64,000 nucleotides of DNA from Molanna angustata (Eukaryota > Arthropoda > Insecta > Trichoptera > Molannidae): the NCBI GenBank assembly GCA_963576475.1, contig OY754978.1, forward strand, positions 11,958,799 through 12,022,798. The letters are read 5' to 3'. The translations under genes and the position numbers were made by a program. The notes under the pieces were generated by a model. That model saw only the letters and a program-made list of their open reading frames with translations, was not told the origin of the DNA and made no database searches. This document shows, one piece after another, positions 1-12,150 of this stretch. Numbering within the stretch: the first letter of the stretch is position 1; each line of letters starts with the position of its first letter.

Positions 1-1659
1 AAAACCACGAAAACTAAAATAATGGAAACAAAACTTAGTGATGATATCAAGAAGTCACTTATTCCACGAGAGAAGTCGTCACGCTTTCCAAAATTATATG
101 GTCTTCCAAAAATTCATAAGAAAGATATTCCTCTCAGACCAATTGTTAGTTCCATTGGTTCGCCGTTACAAATGCTTTCTAAATTCCTCGCGAATATGTT
201 GCAGCCCTATGTAGAATCCGCAGACTCCTATGTCAAAAACTCAGAACATTTCATATCACTCATCACTGACTTAGAACTGGAAAGTACAGATATTCTTGTG
301 AGTTTTGACGTTGTTTCTTTATTTACAAATATTCCAATTAACGAGACACTAGACATAATCAAAGAAACACTCAATACCACAGACGATATTTTAAATTTAT
401 TTTATCACTGTTTAAATAACACATTTTTTTATTACAACAATAAGACATACAAACAAATAAAAGGAGCACCTATGGGTTTGTCATTGTCACCAGCAGTCGC
501 CAACTTATTTATGACGAGGTTTGAAGAAGAAGTCTTAAAGAAAGTAATACTCAAACCAAAGAAATGGCTAAGATATGTGGATGACACATTCGTAGTATGG
601 TCTCACGGAGAAGAAGAATTAAATAATTTTTTGAACACTATTAACAGCATTCATAAAGATATAAAGTTTACAATGGAGAAGGAAAATAACAGACAAATAC
701 CTTTCTTAGACGTTTTAGTGTTAAAAAAAGCAAACGGTAAACTGGGGCACACAGTATATAGAAAGCCCACACACACCGATAGATACCTACACGCAACGTC
801 CAATCATCACCCCGCACAAATATGCTCAGTCGCAAAAACACTAATAACAAGATCAAAAAGAATTGCAGACCACGAGCATAAAAAACAAGAATTAGAATAC
901 ACGAAAAATGCTCTACGTTGTAATGGTTTCTCAGACTATATAATAAACAAAGCATTAAAGAGTCCAAAAACAGTGAAAGAAAAATCCAATGAAACACCAT
1001 TATCAACAGCCCGACTACCATATATCAAAGGCGTCACCGATAAAATCAGCCGTCTATTAAACAAAAATAACATACGTACCGTTTTCAGCACAACAAATAA
1101 AATATCAACCTATCTAAGAAACCCGAAAGACATCATTCCACTTGAAGCTCATGGAGTATATGAAATACCGTGCGGATCGTGCAATAAGAGTTATGTAGGA
1201 AGAACCAATCGAAAAGTTGAAGCACGAATAGCGGAGCACAGAGTCGACATGAGAAACAAAAAACTTACATCCTCACTTGTACAACACTCGCTCACAGAAG
1301 GACATACAATAGATTTTGACCATTCAAAAATAATAGCAAGTTTAAACAGTGAACCTCTCAGAATTTACAGGGAAGCTATAGAAATATATAAGAGAAGGGA
1401 TATAATGAACAATCGGGACGACGGAGTTCGTTTGCCTAGTACCTGGAAGAACATTTTATATGACAAACAATACAATAATAATATTAATAATACCATAGCG
1501 AAAATAACCCCAAAACACAACAATAATAATATTAATGTCACAACTAAAATTAACAATAAATCACAACACAAAAATAATGATAAAATATTATTACCAACGA
1601 ACACGACAGCAGGTGGGCGTGTCACAAGGAGCCAATCACGTCGCGCTAACAATATTTGA
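1..1659 (+). CDS. PLE reverse transcriptase / GIY-YIG endonuclease, partial
   Basis: The frame has no stop from base 1 to the TGA at 1657-1659. The Met at 22 is probably internal and the true start is upstream. Numbering from that Met, RT motifs appear in order: LPKIHK (28-33), DVVSLFTNIP (96-105), GAPMGLSLSP (148-157), the catalytic YVDD (185-188) and FLDV (228-231). A GIY-YIG nuclease follows: GVYEIPC (378-384), YVGRT (391-395), the conserved Arg/His pair in ARIAEH (401-406) and a Glu in REAIEI (about 451). This RT-then-GIY-YIG order is diagnostic of endonuclease-bearing PLEs, which reverse-transcribe at an endonuclease-cut target. The tail is Asn-rich and basic. No internal frameshift is visible, so this copy may be intact to the left. 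A PLE ORF is usually near 800 aa, so roughly the N-terminal third is missing. Confidence 0.9.
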   Translation, partial: KTTKTKIMETKLSDDIKKSLIPREKSSRFPKLYGLPKIHKKDIPLRPIVSSIGSPLQMLSKFLANMLQPYVESADSYVKNSEHFISLITDLELESTDILVSFDVVSLFTNIPINETLDIIKETLNTTDDILNLFYHCLNNTFFYYNNKTYKQIKGAPMGLSLSPAVANLFMTRFEEEVLKKVILKPKKWLRYVDDTFVVWSHGEEELNNFLNTINSIHKDIKFTMEKENNRQIPFLDVLVLKKANGKLGHTVYRKPTHTDRYLHATSNHHPAQICSVAKTLITRSKRIADHEHKKQELEYTKNALRCNGFSDYIINKALKSPKTVKEKSNETPLSTARLPYIKGVTDKISRLLNKNNIRTVFSTTNKISTYLRNPKDIIPLEAHGVYEIPCGSCNKSYVGRTNRKVEARIAEHRVDMRNKKLTSSLVQHSLTEGHTIDFDHSKIIASLNSEPLRIYREAIEIYKRRDIMNNRDDGVRLPSTWKNILYDKQYNNNINNTIAKITPKHNNNNINVTTKINNKSQHKNNDKILLPTNTTAGGRVTRSQSRRANNI

Positions 1660-1852
1660 CATAAGCGGCCATCTTGTACGCTACGAGTCACTTGACGGTG
1701 AGCTTTCAGTGTGAGTAGACGTGTGTCGCGCGCGTGCTTTTCGTTAAGTCCTTGAAAATGCCTGGTGATATTCAGGCGAAACGTCGGAAGACAAATGGTC
1801 TTAGTCAAGACCTACTGACACGGGAAAACCGAGATAAAAATATTATAACATA
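1660..1852 (+). other. PLE 3' non-coding terminal region
   Basis: This segment is conserved between the two PLE copies and also present inverted at 9250-9406. It holds a GC-rich stretch (about 1720-1740) and a stem-loop-prone segment around 1760-1800 with CTGGTGA at 1762-1768, GAAAC at 1778-1782 and GTC at 1798-1800, reminiscent of a hammerhead core (see findings). Confidence 0.7.
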
Positions 1853-1877
1853 TTTCACCCGTGAAAACATCAAATAT

Positions 1878-1988
<111 letters not shown>

Positions 1989-2054
1989 ACAGCTTAAAGT
2001 GACAGCTAACTGTACGAGTGCCCCCTGGCGGTTTTTTATTTAATTTATCAAAGT

Positions 2055-2656
<602 letters not shown>

Positions 2657-2674
2657 TAGCTTTTATGTCCCGCC

Positions 2675-3183
<509 letters not shown>

Positions 3184-3989
3184 TAGCTTTTATGTCCCGC
3201 CGTTGGCCAAGAATGTAAAATTGTGAAAGAAAAAGCAATCGTTTTTATAATATTGTCACCCAATTATTTTGCAATATCAGACTATAAAAAGTGGTTTAAA
3301 ATTTGATTGAGTTTAAGTATTGTAAAATGTTCAAGTGATGGCCACAACCCATTCTTTTTTATATATTGCTATAAAGTGTGAATGAAGTATAATATTTATA
3401 CAATTTCTGCTCGCATGGACTATGCGTAATGGTTTTAAATATGACTGTTTATCAACGTTGTAAAGAGATTGGTTTGGCCACAACCCCCATTTTTAAATAT
3501 TATCATCGAAAACAAATTGTAATGTGTACCTATTGAAAATTTAGTAATTTTCGATGTTGGGATGTGGTTAAAATTTGATTAACCAAACGTAGGTACTGAA
3601 AAGATCTAGTATTGGTCACATCCCATTCGTTTTTATATTTTTTCATCAAGTGTGCATTATATTTTTGCTCAATTTGACTGAAAGTCTTCATTAACGAAGA
3701 AGAAGAAGACTTGAACTATAGTAAATAGTTTTTAATTTGAATATAAATGTTGTGAAGAGTTCAGTAATGGCCACAACCCCCATTCTTTAAATATTAGGTG
3801 TTGAAAATTATTCAAAATAGGATGATATAAATGGTTTAAATTTAATTAAACAAAAGTATTGAAAAGATTCTAGTGCAGGTTATATCGTCACATCCCATTC
3901 ATTTCATATGTATTTCCATCAAGTGTGCATATCGTTAATAATATTTCTGCACAATAGACTATTAGACTTAAAACTAACCCAAAAGACTA

Positions 3990-4440
3990 AATAAAAAAGA
4001 GAAAAATAAGTATAAGACTATAAGAAATAGTTTGTATAAAAAACTATTCCAATGGTCTACATAAAATAAGTAAAAATACATATACCTAATAGAAAAATTA
4101 GACTATTGGAAATAGATTGTATAAAAGCTCACCCAAAGGTCTACAAAAAAGAAGAAGAAGAATATTTAGACTATTGGAAATAGTTTGTATAAATACTGAC
4201 CAAAAGGTCTACATAAAAGAAAATGAATAAGACTATTGGAAATAGTTTGTATTAAAACTCTCCCAAAAGTCTACGTACTTAAATGAAGAAGAATAATAAT
4301 TAGACTAAAGGAAATAATTTTTATAAAAAAATGACCCAAATGTATACATAAAAGAAGAAGAAGATGATTTAGACAATAGGAAATAGTTTGTATAAAAACT
4401 GCCCTAAAGGTCTACATAAAATTAAGAAGAAAAAGAATTA
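3990..4440. repeat. Degenerate ~60-70 bp tandem repeats
   Basis: Successive blocks carry the phrases GACTATTGGAAATAGTTTGTATAA, shortened here to TATTGGAAATAGTTTGTA, and AAAGGTCTACATAAAAGAAG, about 60-70 bp apart. At least six degenerate units are present and the first part is repeated in copy B (7010-7390). The GGTCTACATAAAAGAAG phrase resembles the terminal tail of the LINE relic at 31612-31930. Confidence 0.65.
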
Positions 4441-4444
4441 GACT

Positions 4445-4615
4445 CCAGGACCCGCCGCTTCAGGCCCTTCAGTACCTCCCGTCCCTTTAATCCCTCACTA
4501 CGTCCCTTCCCATCAGGCCCTTCAGTACCTTCCGTCCCTTCAGGCAGTTTTATACCTCCCGTCCCTTCAGGCCCTTTAGTGCCTCCCTTCCCTTCATTAC
4601 ATCCCGTCCCATCAG
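4445..4615. repeat. CCCTTCAGG-type short repeats
   Basis: A C/T-rich stretch built from variants of CCCGTCCCTTCAGGCCCTT and CAGTACCTCC. It is simple sequence with no reading frame of interest, and it is absent from copy B of the duplicated unit. Confidence 0.7.
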
Positions 4616-4619
4616 TCGG

Positions 4620-5260
4620 TTAAGAAAAGTTTAAATCCAGAAACCATCCTGGAAGAACCGCGAAGAGATGAAAGAACCTTCTTTTCCCAGGATGCTCTAC
4701 TTAATAGGTAAAATGACTTAATACACGAAGAAGAAGAAAAAAGTTTAAACCCAGATACCTGCGAAGAGATGGAAGGACAGTTGGACCTTCTTCTCCCAGG
4801 ATTCTCCAACTTCATAGGTAAAATGAGCAAAAATACACGATGAAGAAGAAGAAGAAGAAATAAGTTTAAATCCAGATACCTGCGAAGAGATGGAAGGAAA
4901 ATTGGACATTCTTCTCCCAGGTTAGTCCACCTTCAAAGGTAAAATGACCAAATAGACGATGAAGAAGAAGAAGAAAAAAGTTTAAATCCAGAAACCTGCG
5001 AAGAGATGGAAGGAAAATTGGACCTTCATCTCCCAGGATAGTTCATCTTCATAGGTAAGATGACCAAGTACACGTTGAAGAAAAAGAAGAAAAAAGTTTA
5101 TATGCAGAACCCGTCCTGGAAGACCTGTGAAGAGATGGAGGGACAGTCGGACCTTCTTTTCCCAGGATATTCCCCCTTCATAGGTAAAACGACCAAATAC
5201 ACGAAGAAGAAGAAGAATAAGAAAAAAGTTTAAATCCAAAAACCATCCTGGGCATACGCT
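4620..5260 (+). repeat. ~118-bp minisatellite made from LINE 3' ends
   Basis: Five to six units of about 115-120 bp start with AAGTTTAAATCCAGA, contain GCGAAGAGATGGAAGGA and TTCTCCCAGGAT, and end in GAAGAAGAAGAA. Translated on the plus strand, the core reads like the C-terminus of the LINE relics at 31612-31930, 35401-35945 and 45895-46400 (KRWK-SW-S-Q). The array therefore appears to be a tandem amplification of that LINE's 3' terminus. Only the last fragment survives in copy B (7395-7440). Confidence 0.65.
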
Positions 5261-6147
5261 CGACAATTCACCAAAGTTTCATTATAATCGGACAAACGGT
5301 TGATAAATAAATAAATAAAATAATTTTCCTATAGGAAATCAGTATAGGTATATTATTGTTGATTTGTAAGTAAATAGTATTAGGTAGGTACCTACCTACA
5401 ACAACCTTCTAAATAAATTCGATTCCTAACAAATTTTATTTGAATATCACATTCTTTCTGTAGCCATGGAAACGATTCGAACACGTAAGTAATATCGAAT
5501 GGTTCGGATACATTTTTTGAATATGTAGGTACCTACATTGGTTTGTTCGATGCCATAAAAATGAAAATTGTCAGAAAAATCAAATATTATTTACAAATTA
5601 TGCAATTTTATTATGCCTATATCTTTACTAATAAATAACACATTTTTACAATATATGTCTTAAAACTTGCCGTAATGTCTTGTGTTTCATTTTATTATTT
5701 CATAATTACATTTATTTCAAAGGTTTATTATTTTCAAGAACATATTCATTCGGTGGGAAAATGAAATATTGTATGAAAAGATATTAAAATGGCGGCGTTT
5801 ATGTACAAAAGGCTTACTTTAAAAATAAGTTAAACATTATAATTATACCAAATATTCACCATGTTTTTCACTTAAACGCTAAGTTATACTTCAAAATATA
5901 TTTTTTTTGTGTAAATACCTACTTCTAACTTTTAAACTAACAGATATTTGCGTGCAAAATGTACACTTTTTTGACAGATATGACTTGGAAAATTTTGTAT
6001 GAAAAAAATAATTATTTAAATATTTTTAAAATTCAGCATTTTTATCGCATTCTTTTAAGCGTGACACTGCATCAGGTATACTGGTACATGTTCGCACTTA
6101 AATTAGATTTTTAGATGCTCTTGGTTTTTCAGAAGGCGTGAGACAAA

Positions 6148-6157
6148 CACACACACA

Positions 6158-6196
<39 letters not shown>
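6148..6196. repeat. (CA)n microsatellite
   Basis: CACACA tract with two CATACA interruptions near the end of unit A. The equivalent tract in unit B is at 8332-8366. Confidence 0.9.
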
Positions 6197-6224
6197 TAAC
6201 ATTTTGATTGCTTTATTACTTTAG

Positions 6225-8394
6225 ACTAGCTTTTATGTCCCGCCGTTGGCCAAGAATGTAAAATTGTGAAAGAAAAAGCAATCGTTTTTATAATATTGTC
6301 ACCCAATTTTGCAATATCAGACTATGAAAAGTGGTTTGAAATTTGATTGAGTTTAAGTATTGTAAAATGTTCAAGTGATGGCCACACCCCATTCTTTTTT
6401 ATATATTGCTATAAAGTGTGAATGAAGTATAATATTTATACAATTTCTGCTCGCATGGACTATGCGTAATGGTTTTAAATATGACTGTTTATCAACGTTG
6501 TAAAGAGATTGGTTTGGCCACAACCCCCATTTTTAAATATTATCATCGAAAACAAATTGTTATGTGTACCTATTGAAAATTTAGTAATTTTGGATGTTGG
6601 GATGTGGTTAAAATTTGATTAACCAAACGTAGGTACTGAAAAGATCTAGTATTGGTCACATCCCATTCGTTTTTATATTTTTTCATCAAGTGTGCATTAT
6701 ATTTTTGCTCAATTTGACTGAAAGTCTTCATTAACGAAGAAGAAGAAGACTTGAACTATAGTAAATAGTTTTTAATTTGAATATAAATGTTGTGAAGAGT
6801 TCAGTAATGGCCACAACCCCCATTCTTTAAATATTAGGTGTTGAAAATTATTCAAAATAGGATGATATAAATGGTTTAAATTTAATTAAACAAAAGTATT
6901 GAAAAGATTCTAGTGCAGGTTATATCGTCACATCCCATATCCCATTCATTTCATATGTATTTTCATCAAGTGTGCATATCGTTAATAATATTTCTGCACA
7001 ATAGACTATTAGACTTAAAACTAACCCAAAAGACTAAATAAAAAAGAGAAAAATAAGTATAAGACTATAAGAAATAGTTTGTATAAAAAACTATTCCAAT
7101 GGTCTACATAAAATAAGTAAAAATACATATACCTAATAGAAGAATTAGATTATTGGAAATAGATTGTATAAAAGCTCACCCAAAGGTCTACAAAAAAGAA
7201 GAAGAAGAATATTTAGACTATTGGAAATAGTTTGTATAAATACTGACCAAAAGGTCTACATAAAAGAAAATGAATAAGACTATTGGAAATAGTTTGTATT
7301 AAAACTCTCCCAAAAGTCTACGTACTTAAATGAAGTAGAATAATAATTAGACTAAAGGAAATAATTTTTATAAAAAAATGACCCAAATGTATGCAAGAAG
7401 AATAAGAAAAAAGTTTAAATCCAAAAACCATCCTGGGCATACGCTCGACAATTCACCAAAGTTTCATTATAATCGGACAAACGGTTGATAAATAAATAAA
7501 TAAAATAATTTTCCTATAGGAAATCAGTATAGGTATATTATTGTTGATTTGTAAGTAAATAGTATTAGGTAGGTACCTACCTACAACAACCTTCTAAATA
7601 AATTCGATTCCTAACAAATTTTATTTGAATATCACATTCGTTCTGTAGCCATGGAAACGATTCGAACACGTAAGTAATATCGAATGGTTCGGATACATTT
7701 TTTGAATATGTAGGTACCTACATTGGTTTGTTCGATGCCATAAAAATGAAAATTGTCAGAAAAATCAAATATTATTTACAAATTATGCAATTTTATTATG
7801 CCTATATCTTTACTAATAATAAACACATTTTTACAATATATGTCTTAAAACTTGCTGTAATGTCTTGTGTTTCATTTTATTATTTCATAATTACATTTAT
7901 TTCAAAGGTTTATTATTTTCAATAACATATTCATTCGGTAGGAAAATGAAATATTGTATGAAAAGATATTAAAATGGCGGCGTTTATGTACAAAACGCTT
8001 ACTTTAAAAATAAGTTAAACATTATAATTATACAAAATATTCACCATGTTTTTCACTTAAACGCTAAGTTATACTTGAAAATATATTTTCTTCGTGTAAA
8101 TACGTACTTCTAACTTTTAAACTAACAGATATTTGCGTGCAAAATGTACACTTTTTTGACAGATACGACTTGGAAAATTTTGTATGAAAAAAAATATTAT
8201 TGAAATATTTTTAAAATTCAGCATTTTTATCGCATTATTTTTAGCGTGACACTGCATCAGGTATACAGGTACACGTTCGCACATAAATTAGATTTTTAGA
8301 TGCTCTTGGTTTTTCAGAAGGCGTGAGACAAACACACACACACACACATACACACACACACAAACACTAACATTTTGATTGCTTTATTACTTTA
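6225..8394. repeat. Tandemly duplicated unit, copy B (internally deleted)
   Basis: It starts with the same CTAGCTTTTATGTCCCGCCG tag directly after the end of copy A and follows copy A with scattered substitutions and small indels. At about 7392 it jumps to the sequence equivalent to 5205 of copy A, so about 860 bp is absent. It ends in TTTATTACTTTAGA, as copy A does, and then enters (AT)n. The short open frame at 7728-7925 does not look like a gene, because copy A has a frame-breaking difference at the same place. Confidence 0.85.
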
Positions 8395-9406
<1,012 letters not shown>

Positions 9407-9433
9407 CTTGACGGTGAGCTTTCAGTGTGAGTT

Positions 9434-10259
9434 CAAAAACACTAATAACAAGATCAAAAAGAATTGCAGACCACGAGCATAAAAAACAAGAATTAGAATA
9501 CACGAAAAATGCTCTACGTTGTAATGGTTTCTCAGACTATATAATAAACAAAGCATTAAAGAGTCCAAAAACAGTGAAAGAAAAATCCAATGAAACACCA
9601 TTATCAACAGCCCGACTACCATATATCAAAGGCGTCACCGATAAAATCAGCCGTCTATTAAACAAAAATAACATACGTACCGTTTTCAGCACAACAAATA
9701 AAATATCAACCTTTCTAAGAAACCCGAAAGACATCATTCCACTTGAAGCTCATGGAGTATATGAAATACCGTGCGGATCGTGCAATAAGACTTATGTAGG
9801 AAGAACCAATCGAAAAGTTGAAGCACGAATAGCGGAGCACAGAGTTGACATGAGAAACAAAAAACTTACATCCTCACTTGTACAACACTCGCTCACAGAA
9901 GGACATACAATAGATTTTGACCATTCAAAAATAATAGCAAGTTTAAACAGTGAACCTCTCAGAATTTACAGGGAAGCTATAGAAATATATAAGAGAAGGG
10001 ATATAATGAACAATCGGGACGACGGAGTTCGTTTGCCTAGTACCTGGAAGAACATTTTATATGACAAACAATACAATAATAATATTAATAATACCATAGC
10101 GAAAATAACCCCAAAACACAACAATAATAATATTAATGTCACAACTAAAATTAACAATAAATCACAACACAAAAATAATGATAAAATATTATTACCAACG
10201 AACACGACAGCAGGTGGGCGTGTCACAAGGAGCCAATCACGTCGCGCTAACAATATTTG
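9434..10259 (+). pseudogene. PLE coding fragment: GIY-YIG half only
   Basis: This segment matches copy 1 from about base 834 to the stop, with only a few differences (a Tyr-to-Phe change in the linker before the nuclease, and Ser-to-Thr beside the YVG motif). The entire reverse transcriptase is missing, which leaves the linker, the GIY-YIG domain (GVYEIPC, YVGRT, ARIAEH) and the Asn-rich tail. The frame is open from the junction with the inverted tail to the TGA at 10257-10259. It cannot encode a functional PLE. High identity to copy 1 suggests a recent insertion. Confidence 0.9.
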
Positions 10260-10838
<579 letters not shown>

Positions 10839-10840
10839 TT

Positions 10841-10858
10841 TGGTGTCAGGTGTGGGGT
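10841..10858 (+). promoter_or_regulatory. Primer-binding site, tRNA-Leu type
   Basis: Two bases after the LTR comes TGGTGTCAGGTGTGGGGT. This is complementary to the 3' end of animal tRNA-Leu (CCCACTCCTGACACCA) except for one mismatch, plus one uncertain base at the far end. It would prime minus-strand synthesis. Confidence 0.75.
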
Positions 10859-10924
10859 ATAAAAATACCCAAGTATTTTTTGTGTAAGAAAAAAATAAAA
10901 TAGTTATTTATAAAGACATTTATT

Positions 10925-12124
10925 ATGGCATCAAAAAAAATAACTCTTTTAGAGTTGAAAGTGGTTGATTTAAAACATGAGTTGGAGGAGAGAGACGCTG
11001 ATACATCAGGAAATAAAAATGCACTTCAACTACGATTGAGAAAAGTGATGCAAGAAGTAGGTGAGGATCCAGACACATACCTTTTTGAAATGCCTTGCTC
11101 TAACAACGATCTTTGTCAAGTCTTAAAAGAACATTCCAGAGACATAGAAGAGAAGTTTCAAGAACATTCCAGAGATATAAAAGGAGAAATTAAAGAAATC
11201 AAAGGAGAAGTAGCGATGCTTCAAAAGCATTCAAATACTATAGAAAAGAAATTCCAGAATTATTCTATGACCTTTGATGAGAAGATAAATGAATTAACTA
11301 AACAGATGAAAGTTTTGGAGAATCAAGTGCTTCCTTCAATCACGCCAATGAATTCCGAGCAAAATTCAGCTGTAGATACAAATTTTAAGTGTGTAGAAGA
11401 TACAAGAGTACCAACAGTGGAGTGCGTGCGAAATGATATGCCAACCTTTGATGGAAAATGCCCCTGGGAAGAATATTTAACATTGTTCGAGACAGTGGCC
11501 ATGATAAATGGCTGGTCCATGACAAGAAAGGCCTCAGTGTTGAGTGTATCATTACGAGGTGATGCTTTAAAAGTTTTGGAGACAATTCCTCTAGCTGAGC
11601 GACGAGATTTAAAATTGTTGATTGAGAGACTTGAGATGCGATTTGGACATAAGCACATGGAACAGTTTTACAGGTCACAACTTAAGAATCGTAATCAGAA
11701 ATCTAATGAAACTCTCCAGGAATTTGAGGCGGATATAGCGCGTCTAATTAGATATGCATACCCTACGGTTCCTGATGATGTGTGTGAAAGCCTTGCAGTA
11801 GAAAAGTTCTTGGATGGATTGTGGGCAAATGAGACACAACAAGCTGTAAAACTAGCTAGACCACAAACTTTGAGTGACGCTCTAACCCAGGCACTCGAAT
11901 TTGAATCTATAAAAAAATCTTTACGAGGTCATGCTCAAGCCCGCGTTGTTGAGGCCGTTGAAGAGAATCAAAAACTCATCGAATGCATTGTCGAAAAGGT
12001 GATGAAGGCATTGCAAGGAAGAAAAAGACAGTTTCGCTGCTGGGGTTGTGGACGAGCTGGACATCTACGTAATCGGTGTCCAAATGAAGCAACAACGCAA
12101 CAGCAACAGCCACAGGAAAACTAA
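10925..12124 (+). CDS. gag: Gag polyprotein (SAP-like, coiled coil, capsid, CCHC)
   Basis: A 399-residue frame starts at the first ATG after the leader. The N-terminus (about 5-42) resembles a SAP DNA-binding motif: a Leu-rich helix, then GNKNALQLRLRKVM. Residues about 65-135 are a charged coiled coil containing a short internal repeat (EHSRDI twice). Residues about 165-335 match a gypsy capsid/retrotrans-gag region (PTFDGKCPWEEYL, then FYRSQLKNRNQ and TLQEFEADI). A CCHC zinc knuckle lies at C372, C375, H380 and C385. Gag assembles the particle and binds the RNA. The stop at 12122-12124 lies within the open pol frame, which suggests -1 frameshifting to make Gag-Pol. The SAP-like motif at the N-terminus is called from pattern only. 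Confidence 0.9.
   Translation: MASKKITLLELKVVDLKHELEERDADTSGNKNALQLRLRKVMQEVGEDPDTYLFEMPCSNNDLCQVLKEHSRDIEEKFQEHSRDIKGEIKEIKGEVAMLQKHSNTIEKKFQNYSMTFDEKINELTKQMKVLENQVLPSITPMNSEQNSAVDTNFKCVEDTRVPTVECVRNDMPTFDGKCPWEEYLTLFETVAMINGWSMTRKASVLSVSLRGDALKVLETIPLAERRDLKLLIERLEMRFGHKHMEQFYRSQLKNRNQKSNETLQEFEADIARLIRYAYPTVPDDVCESLAVEKFLDGLWANETQQAVKLARPQTLSDALTQALEFESIKKSLRGHAQARVVEAVEENQKLIECIVEKVMKALQGRKRQFRCWGCGRAGHLRNRCPNEATTQQQQPQEN
12073..12124 (+). promoter_or_regulatory. gag/pol overlap, inferred -1 frameshift zone
   Basis: The pol frame is -1 relative to gag and open from 12073, after a stop at 12070-12072. The two frames therefore share 52 bases ending at the gag stop. Directly before that stop lies GGAAAAC, which is A-rich but not a canonical slippery heptamer, so the exact site is uncertain. 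Confidence 0.45.
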
Positions 12125-12150
12125 AAAGGGTTGATGGGAAGGGGCAACTG

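Larger units (their letters stand above)
1..1852 (+). mobile_element. Penelope-like element, copy 1 (left part outside window)
   Basis: This is the 3' part of a Penelope-like retroelement: an RT plus GIY-YIG reading frame ending at 1659, then about 190 bp of 3' non-coding sequence ending near 1850 in a short AT-rich stretch that runs into an (AT)n array. The coding frame is open to base 1, so the 5' end lies outside the window. The 3' non-coding segment is repeated nearly exactly at 10260-10452 and, inverted, at 9250-9406. That defines the element's 3' terminal region. Confidence 0.85.

Noticed and set aside
668..1808. Minus-strand open frames across the PLE coding region
   Set aside because: They are shadows of the RT/GIY-YIG frame. 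The same shadows recur in copy 2 at 9422-9737 and 9966-10409.
7728..7925. 65-codon open frame in duplicated unit B
   Set aside because: Unit A has a frame-breaking change at the corresponding place and the peptide is a hydrophobic AT-rich translation.
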